Positions 1-11,800 of a DNA stretch of 64,000 nucleotides are shown piece by piece. The number at the start of each line of letters is the position of its first letter. Positions within the stretch are counted from its first letter, which is position 1. The notes under the pieces were generated by a model. That model saw only the letters and a list, made by a program, of their open reading frames with translations. It made no database searches and was not told the origin of the DNA. This stretch comes from Luzula sylvatica (lineage: Eukaryota; Streptophyta; Magnoliopsida; Poales; Juncaceae), in NCBI GenBank assembly GCA_946800325.1, contig OX326958.1, positions 18,874,414 to 18,938,413 on the forward strand, in the 5' to 3' direction. The position numbers and the translations under genes were made by a program.

Positions 1-190
1 TATTTGAAAAAAAAAGTATATTCATCTTCAATCCCTGTACAAAATAAGATATTTTAATTTATATTATTTTGACTTATTGTGAAATTGTTGTTTTTGTAAA
101 ATAAGATTTTTTCCGATCCCTGTACAAAATAAGATTTTTTGGTAAAATAAGATATTTCAATCCCTGTACAAAATAAGATTTTATTGAGGA
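1..190. repeat. Short interspersed repeat in SEO upstream region
   Basis: The 18-base word CCCTGTACAAAATAAGAT begins at 33, about 118 and about 162, with related AAAATAAGAT pieces between the copies. The copies lie 85 and 44 bases apart, so this is a degenerate local duplication and not a regular tandem array. It sits 60-310 bases upstream of the TATA box of the SEO gene, so it could belong to that promoter. No known transcription-factor site is claimed. Confidence 0.5.
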
Positions 191-246
191 CGTCTTGAAT
201 TACGATCACCCAATTTCTCGAAGATAATTGATGTGGTTTCATCCAT

Positions 247-256
247 CTATAAATAG
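247..256 (+). promoter_or_regulatory. TATA box of the SEO gene
   Basis: A canonical plant TATA element (CTATAAATAG) lies about 95 bases before the first ATG at 346. A CT-rich leader with CTCTCTCTC at about 295-302, typical of plant 5' UTRs, lies between them. A transcription start near 275-285 would give a leader of about 65 bases. This is inferred from spacing and sequence only. Confidence 0.6.
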
Positions 257-345
257 GGCCTCATGTCCCCGATGGTTCCTCACACAAATCAAATCTCTCT
301 CTCATATACAACTAAACCCTACTAAATTTCTCTTCTCAAACAAGA

Positions 346-3300
346 ATGGCCTCCACCAAACGCCAAACCAACTTAACTAGGGCTACATCTAGCATCGCTT
401 CTTTCGACCCATTACTAGAACCGGAAAAATTTGTTGGGATCCCTGAAAACTCTCCGATCACTTCCGTTAAAATTAATGGCACCCGAGAATCGAATATGCT
501 CGGAAACTCTTCGATCATTTCAGGCAACAGTCCTGGCATCGGACAATCGGAGATGTCTGAAAACTCTTTCAACACTTCGAGCTGGGAAAAAATGACGAGG
601 TTAAGGACTGAAGAATGGAGGATGTCCACGCATTACAAACTGGAGAAGAAGATCTCCAGCGTGCACTCCATTGTTTCCGAGAACATCGACATTGAACATC
701 TCTGGTTCGCAACCAAAAGACTTCTCATTGCAATAGCCAATCAAAGCAGAAAGGTAACTTAATTACTTTAATACAAAAGAAATATCTAAAATATACTTAG
801 GCATTACTGTGATCAACACTAACTTATGTTATTGTTAGATTAATAGGTTATGGATTTGGGTTTTATAAAATATGAGAAAGTACAGGAAATTGTTTACCAA
901 TAGGCAACAATAACATAAACAATATTTCTAAATTGAAAATAAACAATATGAAACCAACAAAACAGCCCTGATCTGGGATTTTATATTTAATACTTAACGA
1001 AATTTCTGGCATAAACAATAAAATAAATGAAAAGCTAAAAAGTTAAATGTAATTTTGTGGAGAAGGTTCATTTCTTTGCTTTTGTATTTTCAGGAAACAA
1101 TTCAGTGTACTGAACACATTGACGTTGTCAAAGTCAACAAAACACTTCAGAGAGTAGGCCAAACAGTCAACAAAATAGCCCGCGAGGTTGGCATTTATAT
1201 CCTTGTACAAAATAATTAGGGAAATTATACTGTGCCCTGAGATTCCCCCACTATTCACGATATGACGGTGAATAATGGGAGTATGATATTAATATTCATC
1301 TCCAATTCGTATCCCTAATTTCAATTGACGGTTAATTGTGTTTTGAATTAACGATTAATTCAAATGTAATTAACACGTAATACAATTGTATTAGTCATCA
1401 ACATAATTAATAATTTCAATTAACGATTAATACAATTCACCGGGTACAATTTTGGAAAATTTCAATTAGCCCCCCATATCGTGAATAGTTGGGGAAAAGG
1501 GGGCACAGTAAATGGCCTCAAATAATTAATTCTTCCTAAATTACTCCTGTGAAACATGTATGCCCCCTGGTACTCTCTCCACGAGACTTGATGACATGCC
1601 ATAACATTTAAAATTTGATTTTACACATACATTTATGAATTGATATTTTAATTTAAAATGTAACTATGTTAATTTATGATTTAATATTTCATTAAAGTGT
1701 CAAATCATAAATTAATGTGTTAAAAATTAAGGTATTAAATTATGTTCACGTCATCAAGAGTTGTGGGGAAGGTACTAGGGGATGTCCAACATTTTCCTTA
1801 GTTTTATATCACGAAATGGGCAAAAAAGTTCAGAAAACTACCAAAACATTAGAATTCGCATCATAACTTTTTTCAAGAAACAAAAATTTCAGAAAACTAC
1901 CAAAACATTAGAATTCAAATCATAACTTGACATCTTAATATCGTATATCTACGCAGATATCATCTAAGCGCTCGGGCTTTAACATTCGTGCCATGGATGA
2001 TAATAGGACGCTCGGCCTGCTCGGGGAATTGAGTCAATACTCGTGGCATGCAAAGCTGGCTGTTTTTGCAGCTGCTTTTGCAGTCTATTACGGCGAGTTT
2101 TACGAGACCTACCAACTCTATGTACATGAAAATGAACGCGTGTGGGCAATTATGCTCATCAAGCAACTCCCTTTTGCCATGACGAATTTAGGGATAAGAA
2201 ATTTGCTTGAAACAATAAGTGTCTTTGTCGTTAAATTAGTTGGTCTGGTAGAATGCGTGATTGGATTTGGAAGCCTTTCAGAGCAGTATGATCTTCGAGC
2301 TTACATGATGGATATCAAATCTGCTGCTTATTGGGCTATTGATAGCATGGTCTATTGCAGTTCCGAAATTGCTGCACAAATCGCTGCGATTAACAGCCAG
2401 TGAGTACCATAAAATTAGTAGTTAATTCCTGACATTATATTTATTCCTCCTAGCATAATGCTGATTTTGATTGCTTGTTTCAGTAACGCACACATTCGCA
2501 TCGATCAGTTGAAGTTCGACAGCCATATAAATAGACTTGTGAGCATCTACGAGTTTCTCAATCGCGAATATTTATCTTACAAAACACGTTTCGGTGAGTT
2601 CGGGAGATCCATACAGCAACATTATAATAACTTCTATGTATAGTTTGCTTTGATGCACACATTAAATATCTAATAATATGTTGATTACATTTATACACAG
2701 ACGGGGAGGCATACATGGATAGATACCAAGAAATACACCGGATCTTCGTGAGTGTCGATCACGTTGACAATGTTGAAACCCTAATGGTCCTGATTGGCTC
2801 TAGCATTACCGAAAATTGCCTCATTACGAAAGGTCAAACCGACGTAAGGCCGTGTATAGGAGATCTCCATGGGAAGAAGACGATGTTCCTCTTCTCGAGC
2901 CTCTCTATTAGAGAACAATATTCCGAGGATTTTGCGTTGATCGAAAGGCACTATAGGAATATCAAAAAATGTGGTTATGAGATTGTGTGGCTCCCCATAT
3001 TCGGTGATGCGAGTTGCTTGAGTTCCGTTGAGTACATAGAGTGGATTCAGGAAAAGAAATGGTATACTCATGCGATTACGTATGAATACATGGTGAAGGT
3101 AGAGAAGGTATTGAAATTGTACTTGCAGAAAGAATGGGGGTTCGATGGGAGGCCAATGCTGACGATGTTTGACGCTAAGGGTAATTTGGTTTGCAAGAAT
3201 ACCATTCATAACTTGTGGATGGTGAGTAGCCAAAGTGTCGAGGTTGATGAATTTCAATTTATATTTGGTGGGGATATGAGTCCATGTGGTTGGTCGGAGC

Positions 3301-4488
3301 AATGGTGGATCAACTGGTGCAACACGAACCAGACATGGGGGATAAATCTCCTTTGCCAAGAACTTGATGTTGAAATCTCTCAATGGGTAAGCTAAACTCA
3401 TCCGAAAATTAATCGGCAATATTTTGTTAAATTATAAAAGATAACCAATTGCATGCGATATAAAATATAAATATCATTTAATGTCAACTTTGAAACAGTT
3501 TACAAGCAAGAAGGAAATCGTTTTCCTATATGGGGGCAAGGACATCACCTGGTTCAACGAATGTAAAAAATTATTGCGGACTCTATTCGGCAAAACGGGA
3601 ATTAAATATAATGTTGCTTATGTTGGTACCGTCAAGGAGAAAATAGAGGGTGTTGTTAATATTTCTACTTCCAAGGCGGAGATATTCTGGTCTCGTGTTC
3701 ACAGCATGGTCACGAGTTTCAGCATGTACAAGAGTACTCTTGGCGAGGCATCGATGACAATGCTTTCTAGTTTGGTTTCTCTTGTCAGCTTACAAGGCAG
3801 TGGAGAAAATTGGGTGGCTTTCGGCTGTGGAGGCATGAATGAGATGGTACGTACTATCGAAAATACTATCGAAAATATAAATCAGTAAACTCTAATTTCC
3901 CCTTAATTATGAACTATTTTTTTTTTCCTTTTTTATCATCAGGTTATATGGCAGGAAGCTAAACTGAGAGAGACCCTTGAGATCATTGTCAGTACACAAT
4001 GTGTCGATGCATGGCAGACTATCATCTCTAACGGGACCTTCATTAATGAAATTAATGCATCGTACACGTCTTGGTTAATGGAATACCGCGCCAAATTTGC
4101 ACATTGCTGCAAGCTCCACCTCTCATCAGAGGCTGGACAGGTTATTTTTTTTCCCACTAAACGAAAATTATTTACAAACATGTATAAATTAATTACTGAA
4201 CTTCCATTACAGAAATTGTATGTAAATACGCATTATAACATACTTGTGATCTATCATTAATTTATTAACTAATATATTTAAATCTTTATGCAGGTGGTTG
4301 GAGACGTGAAATGCGCGTTTTGCAATTCTTACATGAAGAAGATGGTGGTTTACGAGTGCTGCAAGCAAGAGGAAGTACATCTCGTTTTGCAAGAGAGCCA
4401 CAAAAAATACGAAGAAATTCTCATGTCAAAGAATGTAGAAATCAAGCATATTGGATCAAATGTTGCGGCGAAGAAGGAATCTGCATGA
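346..4488 (+). CDS. SEO: Sieve element occlusion (SEO/forisome) protein, 8 exons
   Basis: SEO proteins are phloem structural proteins (forisomes in legumes, P-protein filaments elsewhere) that plug sieve plates after wounding. Exons read from GT-AG sites: 346-753, 1094-1186, 1957-2399, 2484-2593, 2701-3386, 3499-3846, 3943-4140, 4294-4488. All phases join, giving about 826 residues, a normal family length. The SEO N-terminal region is recognisable in exon 3 (YSWHAKLAVFAAAFAVYYGE, then an IKQLP motif). Exon 5 carries the thioredoxin-like region (KKTMFLFSS... YEIVWLPIFGD). Exons 6-8 form the SEO C-terminal domain, ending in the family's Cys cluster (C769, C772, C784, C785: CAFC...YECC). The start is the first ATG after the TATA box. 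Intron 2 (770 bases) is swollen by two MITEs. The intron 7 donor (GTTATT) is weak. No stop or frameshift was seen, so the gene looks functional, probably expressed in phloem. No operon-like neighbour exists. The symbol denotes the family; the exact paralogue cannot be assigned. Confidence 0.93.
1219..1519. mobile_element. 301-bp MITE in SEO intron 2, 9-bp target duplication
   Basis: Imperfect terminal inverted repeats of about 44 bases: the left end contains ACTGTGCCC and ACTATTCACGATAT, and the right end carries their reverse complements (ATATCGTGAATAGT, GGGCACAGT). Both sides are flanked by the same 9 bases, AAATAATTA (1210-1218 and 1520-1528). A 9-base duplication is typical of Mutator-like elements, so a MULE-derived MITE is the likely class. 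The interior is AT-rich and non-coding. Confidence 0.82.
1563..1781. mobile_element. MITE in SEO intron 2 (family A)
   Basis: The left end (CCCCTGGTAC ... CTTGATGACATG) is the imperfect reverse complement of the right end (CACGTCATCAAG ... GGTACTAGGGG). The AT-rich interior repeats TTAATTTATGATTTAAT-like words. A second copy of the same family lies at 62062-62280. No clear target duplication was found, so the exact ends are uncertain by some bases. Confidence 0.7.
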
Positions 4489-4955
4489 TGAGAAGGCAGT
4501 TCCTTGAGTGGTTTGCTATTTTATCTATTTTAAAATAACCGGCATCGATATTGCTGAGGCGTATTATTTCCATATTTTGTGTGTTTGTTGTGTTAGCTAG
4601 TTATCATGCATTTAGTAATGCATTTTATTTGTGTTTTTTGTTTTAATTGTTTGTGTCACAGTACTGGTTTGTTTGTTATGGGTTTGTATGGTTGATTTGT
4701 AATTTGTAATACTTGAGCACATGTAGCTGTTAAGTTTATGCATGATGTATGGTTATTAATTATGAATGGAGTTGTCTTTTATCAAGTTGGAGAGGCTTCG
4801 AAGTATCTCATCCAAGCATTTAATTAATTAATATATAATTTTTTAGTAATATTTATTTATTTTGCTTCTATATGTACTTATCTATTCCTATTTTTCTATT
4901 TTTTCTCCGAGGCCCCTATCTACAGAAATTAATTCAATATTGCAATTTTAAGCTC
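4489..4955. other. SEO 3' flank and intergenic DNA
   Basis: The first 200-300 bases after the SEO stop are T/G-rich (GTTTGTTTTGTT-like), as plant 3' UTR and polyadenylation regions usually are. No second gene, RNA or strong repeat was seen before the 155-bp repeat that starts at 4956. Confidence 0.5.
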
Positions 4956-5111
4956 AGATATCAAACCCATCATACGATAATTATAAGATATGTATAATCT
5001 TAAATGTTGAGCCTTCTTATTCTTCTTCCACGTTCTTGGTGTGATGGTGGCCGTTCGATCCAGCGCTGTCGTTTTTTTCCACTTTTTGGAACACCCTGCG
5101 ATCTACGTCCT
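4956..5111 (+). repeat. 155-bp direct repeat, left copy
   Basis: This begins AGATATCAAACCCATCATAC, includes CTTCCACGTTCTTGGTGTGA and GGCCGTTCGATCCAGCGC, and ends CTGCGATCTACGTC. A second direct copy lies at 16550-16703, about 11.6 kb away, with a LINE between them. Most positions match by eye, with a few substitutions and short indels. The flanks differ on the left side of both copies, so these are probably pieces of a dispersed repeat and not complete LTRs. Confidence 0.8.
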
Positions 5112-6290
5112 TGGCTTGCCTTTTGCACGCGAGATGGTGATTGGCGCGTCTTTGCGCGACACCTACCGTTCTCATGCTTTCATCGCTACGGTTGGTTTAG
5201 CCTGTTTGGGTGTTTTGTTCTTCGTTCTTCGTCTATTGCTTCTGCTTTATCGATTGCATCTTCTCCACGGTATTTTGCTGTTCATCTTATGCGTTCGATT
5301 TGTTCTTCGGCCATGCTTTTTGCTTGTCTGCTTTGTTGCTTTGAGCTGGCCATCTCTTCTTCTTCTTTTGGTGCTGGCCATCTCTTCGTCCTTCGTTTAT
5401 TTACTTCCGCATGGATCTCTTCTTCTTCTTGGATCTGTGTGTATGTTTGTGTATGCTTTCGGGTATGCTATTTATTTGTGGGTTGTTACTGTGCACATCG
5501 TCATCTTCTGGACTTTGCATTTTGATTTCTTGCTTTTTATTGTTCTGCGCTAGGATTGACAAAAAAAATCGAAAATCGACGTTCGTTCGAACTCGGATCG
5601 AAAATCACTCAAAAAAAATTCATTCGAAAATTGACTTGAATAAACTCAAGCCGAGCCGAACAAGTCGAGCTCGAGTTCGAACAATTTTGCAATATACCCT
5701 TATAAAATAATTTAATTATAAAATTAGCCCAACCCAAATAACAACAGCCCAATTCTCCAAAATCTTTGGCCCAACTCTATCTACCTCTCTCCCTCTTCAA
5801 TCTTAATTTGTTCCCGCCCACACAACATATCCTAATAACTAACACTATCTTCCTCTTTTTTTTTCTCTTTCCATTGTCAACATAAATGTTAGAATTTTTG
5901 CAGCACAACGATACTCAAAAAAAAAAAAAATTATTACTCAAACTCTTGATATTACAAAAATTATAACTCTTGCAAACTCTTTTTCTCTCTAAATATTGTT
6001 CTCTCTTCAGCTCTCACACACTCTCTTTCTATGTTGACACTTTCTCTTTTTCTTTTTTCTTTTTCTTTTCTTTCTATTGTAATGAATATATGATATCCAT
6101 TCAAGACCCTCATATTTATACTACATAAAGTTGGTTTAGTAACCTAAGAAGTAAAATACAAATTTGATTCTCAAACTATTTATGTTATGTTATCTTATCC
6201 ATACTTCACTTTATATTTATTTTATCTTATTTTAATCCATAAGTAACTTAACTAAGAAGAATGTTGAATTAAAATATTCAACACATAGCG
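5112..6290. other. Intergenic, T/CT-rich, no gene recognised
   Basis: 5112-5560 is T/G/C-rich with overlapping open frames in several phases. None resembles a known protein and they read as low-complexity hydrophobic strings. 5560-5690 contains CGAAAATCGA and GAGCTCGAGTTCGAAC repeats typical of transposon ends. 5700-6290 is CT-rich or AT-rich non-coding sequence. A short open, exon-like stretch at 6328-6400 is followed by GTAC but was not identified. Confidence 0.4.
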
Positions 6291-6439
6291 GGTAGCACTA
6301 GCGGCGCCCCTTCTCTTCCTTCCTCTCGGCGATATGTGACGACGACGTCCCAGACCTAGACAAGTTCATCCATTTCCTCCTCTCTTCACAGATCAAAATC
6401 GAGGTACTTTTATTATTAAAATATTTTTGTTATTGGACT

Positions 6440-6910
6440 CTAAATACACTGTTAATTAAACATATTTTTTACTGTAAAAACTGTTTATGTTTTTTGATTC
6501 GAAAAACCAATATGGTTACTGTTAATTAAAAATAGTATTGATACTGTTAATTCCAAATTTTGGTAAATAGAAATAGTATTTAATTATAGTCTGATTTTTT
6601 TATTGGTACTGTTAATTAAATTTGTTGGTAACTAAAATTATTGGTAATTAAAAAACCAGTATGATTATTGTTTATTAAAACCAGCATGTTTTTATTTTTG
6701 TATTGTTGCAGCATTGCTGGTAATTAAGAATATTTTAATCAAATACTGTTAATTAAATATAGTTTAATCAAGTTGTTGGTAACTAAAATTTCTGACTTGC
6801 TGGTAATTAAACCAATATGTTTAATCAAATACTGTTAATTAAAAATTGATTATTTTTTCAGTTTAATCAAGTATGTTTGATCAAATACTGTTAATCAAAT
6901 AATTTAACCT
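6440..6910. repeat. Degenerate ACTGTTAATTAAA repeats
   Basis: The word ACTGTTAATTAAA or a close variant recurs near 6448, 6516, 6549, 6605, 6744, 6829 and 6886, mixed with TTGGTAATTAAA variants. Spacing is irregular (33-140 bases), so this is an old, decayed minisatellite-like region and not a clean array. It contains no gene. Confidence 0.55.
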
Positions 6911-7368
6911 AAATGTTAATTAACAAATAATTTATTGGTATGTAAAATATTTAAATATTATTTAAAATCAATTTTATAATTTGTTTACATAATATTAGGG
7001 TTTTAATGATGTTGCTTAATTTTTCAGATTATAATTCGACAATGAAGTCGTAGCTTCTTTTGATTTTCTTTTTTCTTTTTTTTTAATATGTTGGACCACG
7101 TTCAATTGAGGGTTTCAAATTATGGACTTTTTTTTTAATTTGACTATGTTGTCGTTTTATTTTGATTGTTGAAATTTGAACTATATTTATTTATTTTGTT
7201 CGTATGAGTTGCGTATTATATGTTTGTGATTTTTGTGATTTTGATGAATTTTAATGATTTTAGGAATTTTGTGAATTCTCTATTTTTTATAAGTAAAAAT
7301 ATTTACAAGATGGGTTGTTTTTTACCGAAAATAAAACGAAAAGCCTATTACATTTCAGCCCACTTATT

Positions 7369-7381
7369 TGTGTGTGTGTGT

Positions 7382-7426
<45 letters not shown>
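7369..7426. repeat. (TG)n microsatellite followed by 31 G
   Basis: About fourteen TG dinucleotides (7369-7396) run directly into an uninterrupted run of 31 G residues (7396-7426). The G tract ends exactly where the first unit of the 448-bp tandem duplication starts. Such a homopolymer is rare in plant DNA and may be partly a sequencing or assembly artefact. Confidence 0.9.
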
Positions 7427-7427
<1 letters not shown>

Positions 7428-8319
7428 AAAAACAAACACATTGCATTTTGGATAGACTCGAATTCTTTTTTTTTTTTGTTGAGAAAAATAGAGTAGGCTC
7501 TTATGTCCTACTTTTATTGAAATTTTATTAATATTGGTTATAAATAATACAAGTAAAGAGGTATTTGCCCTAAAATTAAAAACTAATCCTAAATATCCCT
7601 TATACACTACTTATATTATCTATAATACAGCAATACAATATTCCGAATTTTGAAATCCTGGATAACAGAATTACAAAATCCATTTAAACCCTAGTATAAA
7701 AGTCCTTCTTAAGCCGTGGAAAGACTTTCTTCTCTCTTATATCCCATCGCGCCGCCTTTTTCTTCTTACTCTGAAAAGCTCTCTCAGCAATGGCGATGGC
7801 GATTTTCGCCGAAAGAGAAAGCTTGATAATCTGCATCTCCCTTCATTTATTCAGCTGGGCGAAAAAAGCTGGGTAAAAACAAACACATTGCATTTTGGAT
7901 AGACTCGAATTCTTTTTTTTTTTTTGTTGAGAAAAATAGAGTAGGCTCTTATGTCCTACTTCTATTGAAATTTTATTAATATTGGTTATAAATAATACAA
8001 GTAAAGAGGTATTTGCCCGAAAATTAAAAACTAATCCTAAATATCCCTTATACACTACTTATATTATCTATAATACAGCAATACAATATTCCGAATTTTG
8101 AAATCCTGGATAACAGAATTACAAAATCCATTTAAACCCTAGTATAAAAGTCCTTCTTAAGCCGTGGAAAGACTTTCTTCTCTCTTATATCCCATCGCGC
8201 CGCCTTTTTCTTCTTACTCTGAAAAGCTCTCTCAGCAATGGCGATGGCGATTTTCGCCGAAAGAGAAAGCTTGATAATCTGCATCTCCCTTCATTTATTC
8301 AGCTGGGCGAAAAAAGCTT
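7427..8319 (+). repeat. Two tandem copies of a 448-bp unit
   Basis: 7427-7873 and 7874-8319 are near-identical direct copies (offset 447-448). Both run from TAAAAACAAACACATTGC to CAGCTGGGCGAAAAAAGCT. By eye they differ mainly in one T-run length and a few substitutions. Only the right copy continues into the sequence at 8320. Confidence 0.93.
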
Positions 8320-8397
8320 GGTTCGTACCTCATAATACCTTCACCTCGCGGTTAACATGGAGTAGATCTACCAATCTAGTTCAGATCTCAATAAGGT
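8130..8397 (+). promoter_or_regulatory. Promoter/5'-UTR-like module
   Basis: AAACCCTAG (a telo-box-like motif) is followed by TATAAAAG at about 8141, a CT-rich leader, and ATGGCGATGGCG at 8238. An AAG|GTATGA donor-like site lies near 8395. Telo-box plus TATA plus a pyrimidine-rich leader is common in genes of the translation apparatus. The open frame from 8238 (73 codons) matches nothing I recognise, so this looks like a captured or orphaned gene 5' end. The same module is repeated at about 7685-7873. Confidence 0.35.
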
Positions 8398-8459
8398 ATG
8401 ATTACCCTCAATCTATTCTTCAGTTGTTTTCACGTTTTGAACTGCTAGATTTTTTTTGA

Positions 8460-8889
8460 ACTCAAATTTTCCGCTCTCTTTTGATTTTAAATCGATCCTT
8501 TCTTGTGTTTTTTTGCATGATTTTTGCTTCCTCTTATTACCATCTCTCTTAATCTTCGCTAATCTTCTTCGCTTATCATCTTACAGTATTAGAATCATCA
8601 ATACTGTTCCCCTTTCTCCGCCTTTTCTCCCTCTCTCCATCTTTTCTCTAACCTCCTAATACATCACCCCCTCTCTCTAAAAAACTTCTTTGCCTTGAGA
8701 AAGCTTTAATTAATCGATACTCTTCTTCCTCAGATCAGTACCACCGATTTCACCCAAATGGGAACTTGATCCATTCAATTCTCCAAACCTCCAAACAGTA
8801 TTCTATCTAACTCTTCTAATCAGTAGATACTCCTCATCGTATTCAGATCAGTTCATCGCCAATTGAGAGTTGGTTCCAATGGAATTCCT
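8460..8889. other. Flank of LINE 3' end, no gene seen
   Basis: CT-rich non-coding sequence lies between the promoter-like module and the ORF2 stop of the minus-strand LINE. Part of it must be the LINE 3' UTR. I could not find a convincing poly(A) tail (a poly-T run on this strand) or a target duplication, so the 3' boundary is undefined. Confidence 0.4.
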
Positions 8890-11800
8890 TCATCTTTTGT
8901 ACACAAACTCTCTTAAATTCTCATCAATTTGAAGAAAGGTGGAATCTTCATCATTCCCTTGTTCAATTTCTTCAGTTTGGATTCGAGTCATATATTGATC
9001 TTTAGTAGATTGAAACCACCATAATCTTCTATCATCTGCTCGATTTGAATTTTCATCTATCCCTTGCTCCTCCTCAGTTCTTACATTTAAAAAATAATTT
9101 TCATCAGTAGATATGCTTTCAATTGCCAGAAAATCATTTGGTAATTGAACAATTTGATTATTTGCTTGTCCTATATATGGTACCAAATTATGCATATCTG
9201 TAGATAGCAATTCATCATAATTATTTGATTGATTTATCTTAAATTCAAAAATTATTTGAATCTGCCAATCAGATAATTGATCATTATTAAAGCATCTTCT
9301 ACACCTCTCCAACCAAAATTGGTACATAGATATACACACTAAAATTCTATAATCCAGATCTTCTCTGTTATTTAGGATAATTTCTAAAGGATCAAATAAA
9401 TTAGATTTAGAAATTCCCAGAATGCCATGTATTTTATCCCAAATTTTATTTATAAATTCACATTGATTTGATAAGTGATTTTTATTTTCTTCAGTTAATC
9501 TACAAAGGACACATCTGTTAGCCAAGCACCATCCCCTTTTCTTCAAATTATCCAAGGCAAGAGCTTTATTCTTGTAAAATAAGCATAAAAATATTTTGAT
9601 TTTTAATGAGATATTTATTTTCCAAATATTTTTGGAATAAGCTTCTATATGTACTCCTTTAATTAGGGTTTGGTATGTGCTTTTACAGGTGAAACCCTTA
9701 TCACCATTCCATTTCCAAGTAAAGCAATCTTTTTGCAATGGGTTAAGAGTTAAAGATTGACATAGATGTTCAAGCTCAAGAAATGTTTTATATAAATTTG
9801 CTACATTAGACAAAGGTACCACTATACTCAAAGTTTTATATAAATTTGATTCATTTAATTTAGAGATAAAGTAGTGTAATGTTCCTGTTTTGTTTTCGCA
9901 AAAAGAGTAAAGTTCTTTAAATTTTTCATAAATAGGTTGTTCACTCCATCTATTTTTCCAAAAACCTGAATCTTTTCCATTTCCAATAATTATATTTAAA
10001 CTATGAATAAAGAAATCCATATTTTTAGTTATATCATTCCAGAAATAAGAGTCATTTTTATTATTAAAATTATTATTTTCTTCACCCAATTTCAAACTAT
10101 CTCCAATTAAATTTTGCCATCCTAATTTATCATCTGAGACATAATATAGCCACAACCATTTTGTTAATAAAACTTTGTTAAATAATTCTAAGTTTAAAAC
10201 TCCTAAGCCACCTTTTTCTTTTGGTTGGCACACAATGTCCCATTCAACTAAGTTATATCCTGAATTGGTTATTTCCTTTCCAAAAGATTTTTTTCTAATT
10301 TTATCAATTTCTTTAAAAACCCAATTTGGAAATTTAAATACATTAAAATAATAAATAGGTATAGAAGATAGGACATAATTCATTAAAATAAGTCTACCAG
10401 CTTTACTAAGTAAATTTCCTTTCCAACCTTCCAATTTTCCTGTAATTTTTTCAATTATTTTATTATATTCTTATTTTGTTGGTTTTTTGTAATGTAGTGG
10501 TAAACCTAAATAGCATATTGGAAATTTTCCTATTTGGCAATTAATAATTTTTGAAATTTCAAGTATTTTCTCCTCGGGTATATTCATACCTATAATTTCA
10601 GTTTTAAAAAAAATTATTTTCAAGCCCGATTCTTCTCCAAATAAATTAAGAATATAGTGCACTCTATTTATATTATTAATATTAGGATTTAAAAATAAAA
10701 TTGAATCATCAGCATATAAAAGTGATGTATATATATTTTGAAATGGTTTTATAATATATCCTTTTTCACTTAAATTTTCCAATAATTTTGCCAAGACATC
10801 CATAACTAATAAAAATAAAAATGTAGACATTGGATCACCTTGTCTTAAACCTCTTTTTAAATAAATGAATTTTCCAGAATTTCCATTAAGTATAACTCTA
10901 GCTTAACCTTTAAGTACTGAATTTTGAATCCAATTAATGTATTTATCCCCAAACCCTCTTGATTTTAATATGTTTAATAAAAAATTCCATGAAACACTAT
11001 CAAACACTTTATGTATGTCTAATTTTAATACAATCAGAGGTGTTTTTGATCTTTTAGCTAATGATATAACTTCCCTTGCATATACATAATTTTCTGAAAT
11101 ATTCCTTGTTTTTAAAAATCCTGATTGATTTTTTAATATCATATTATTTATGTGTATATCCAATATATTAGCTAAAGTTTTTTGAAAAAATTCTTTGGAT
11201 ACTAGAAATTAAACTAATAGGTCTAAAATCTTTGGGTTCAATTGCATCTTCTTTCTTGGCTATTAATGTAATATATGATGTATTGAAATCAGATAAACCT
11301 TTATATCCTTCATTATTAAATAATTCTAAAATTTCATCCTTTAATAAATTCCAATATTTTTAAAAAAATTCCCCTATGTATCCATCTGGACCAAGACTTT
11401 TATGTGATTTCCAACTTTTAATAACATTGTCAAGTTCTTCCATTTGAAAATCATTCTCCAGAGAGGATAAATCATTTTTATCATTTTTATATAATTTTAA
11501 TAAATTTATTTTTCCAAATTCATTTGTACTAACAATTTCTTTACCTATAAGATCCCTATAAAACTCAAAAATAAGTTTCGATTTATCTCTATGTTCTTTA
11601 TATTCCTTTCCAAATTTATCTTTTAAAATAGGTATCATGGTACTAGTTTTTTTTATTGAAGCATGTAAATGAATTTTTTTTGTATTAGCATCCCCTTTTT
11701 TACCCAATTAAACTTTGACCTTTGTTTCCAATATATTTTATTTAAAGAATTTATATTTTCATATCTTAGTTTAGTTTTAATTTTAACCCAATTTTCAACA

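Noticed and set aside
2781..3419. 212-codon frame antisense to SEO exon 5
   Set aside because: It is the shadow of a well-supported coding exon on the other strand and extends past the exon boundary.
5004..5553. Overlapping ORFs of 170-173 codons
   Set aside because: Two frames overlap in T/C-rich sequence with low-complexity Leu/Phe/Ser/Cys content, no recognisable domain and no splice or promoter context.
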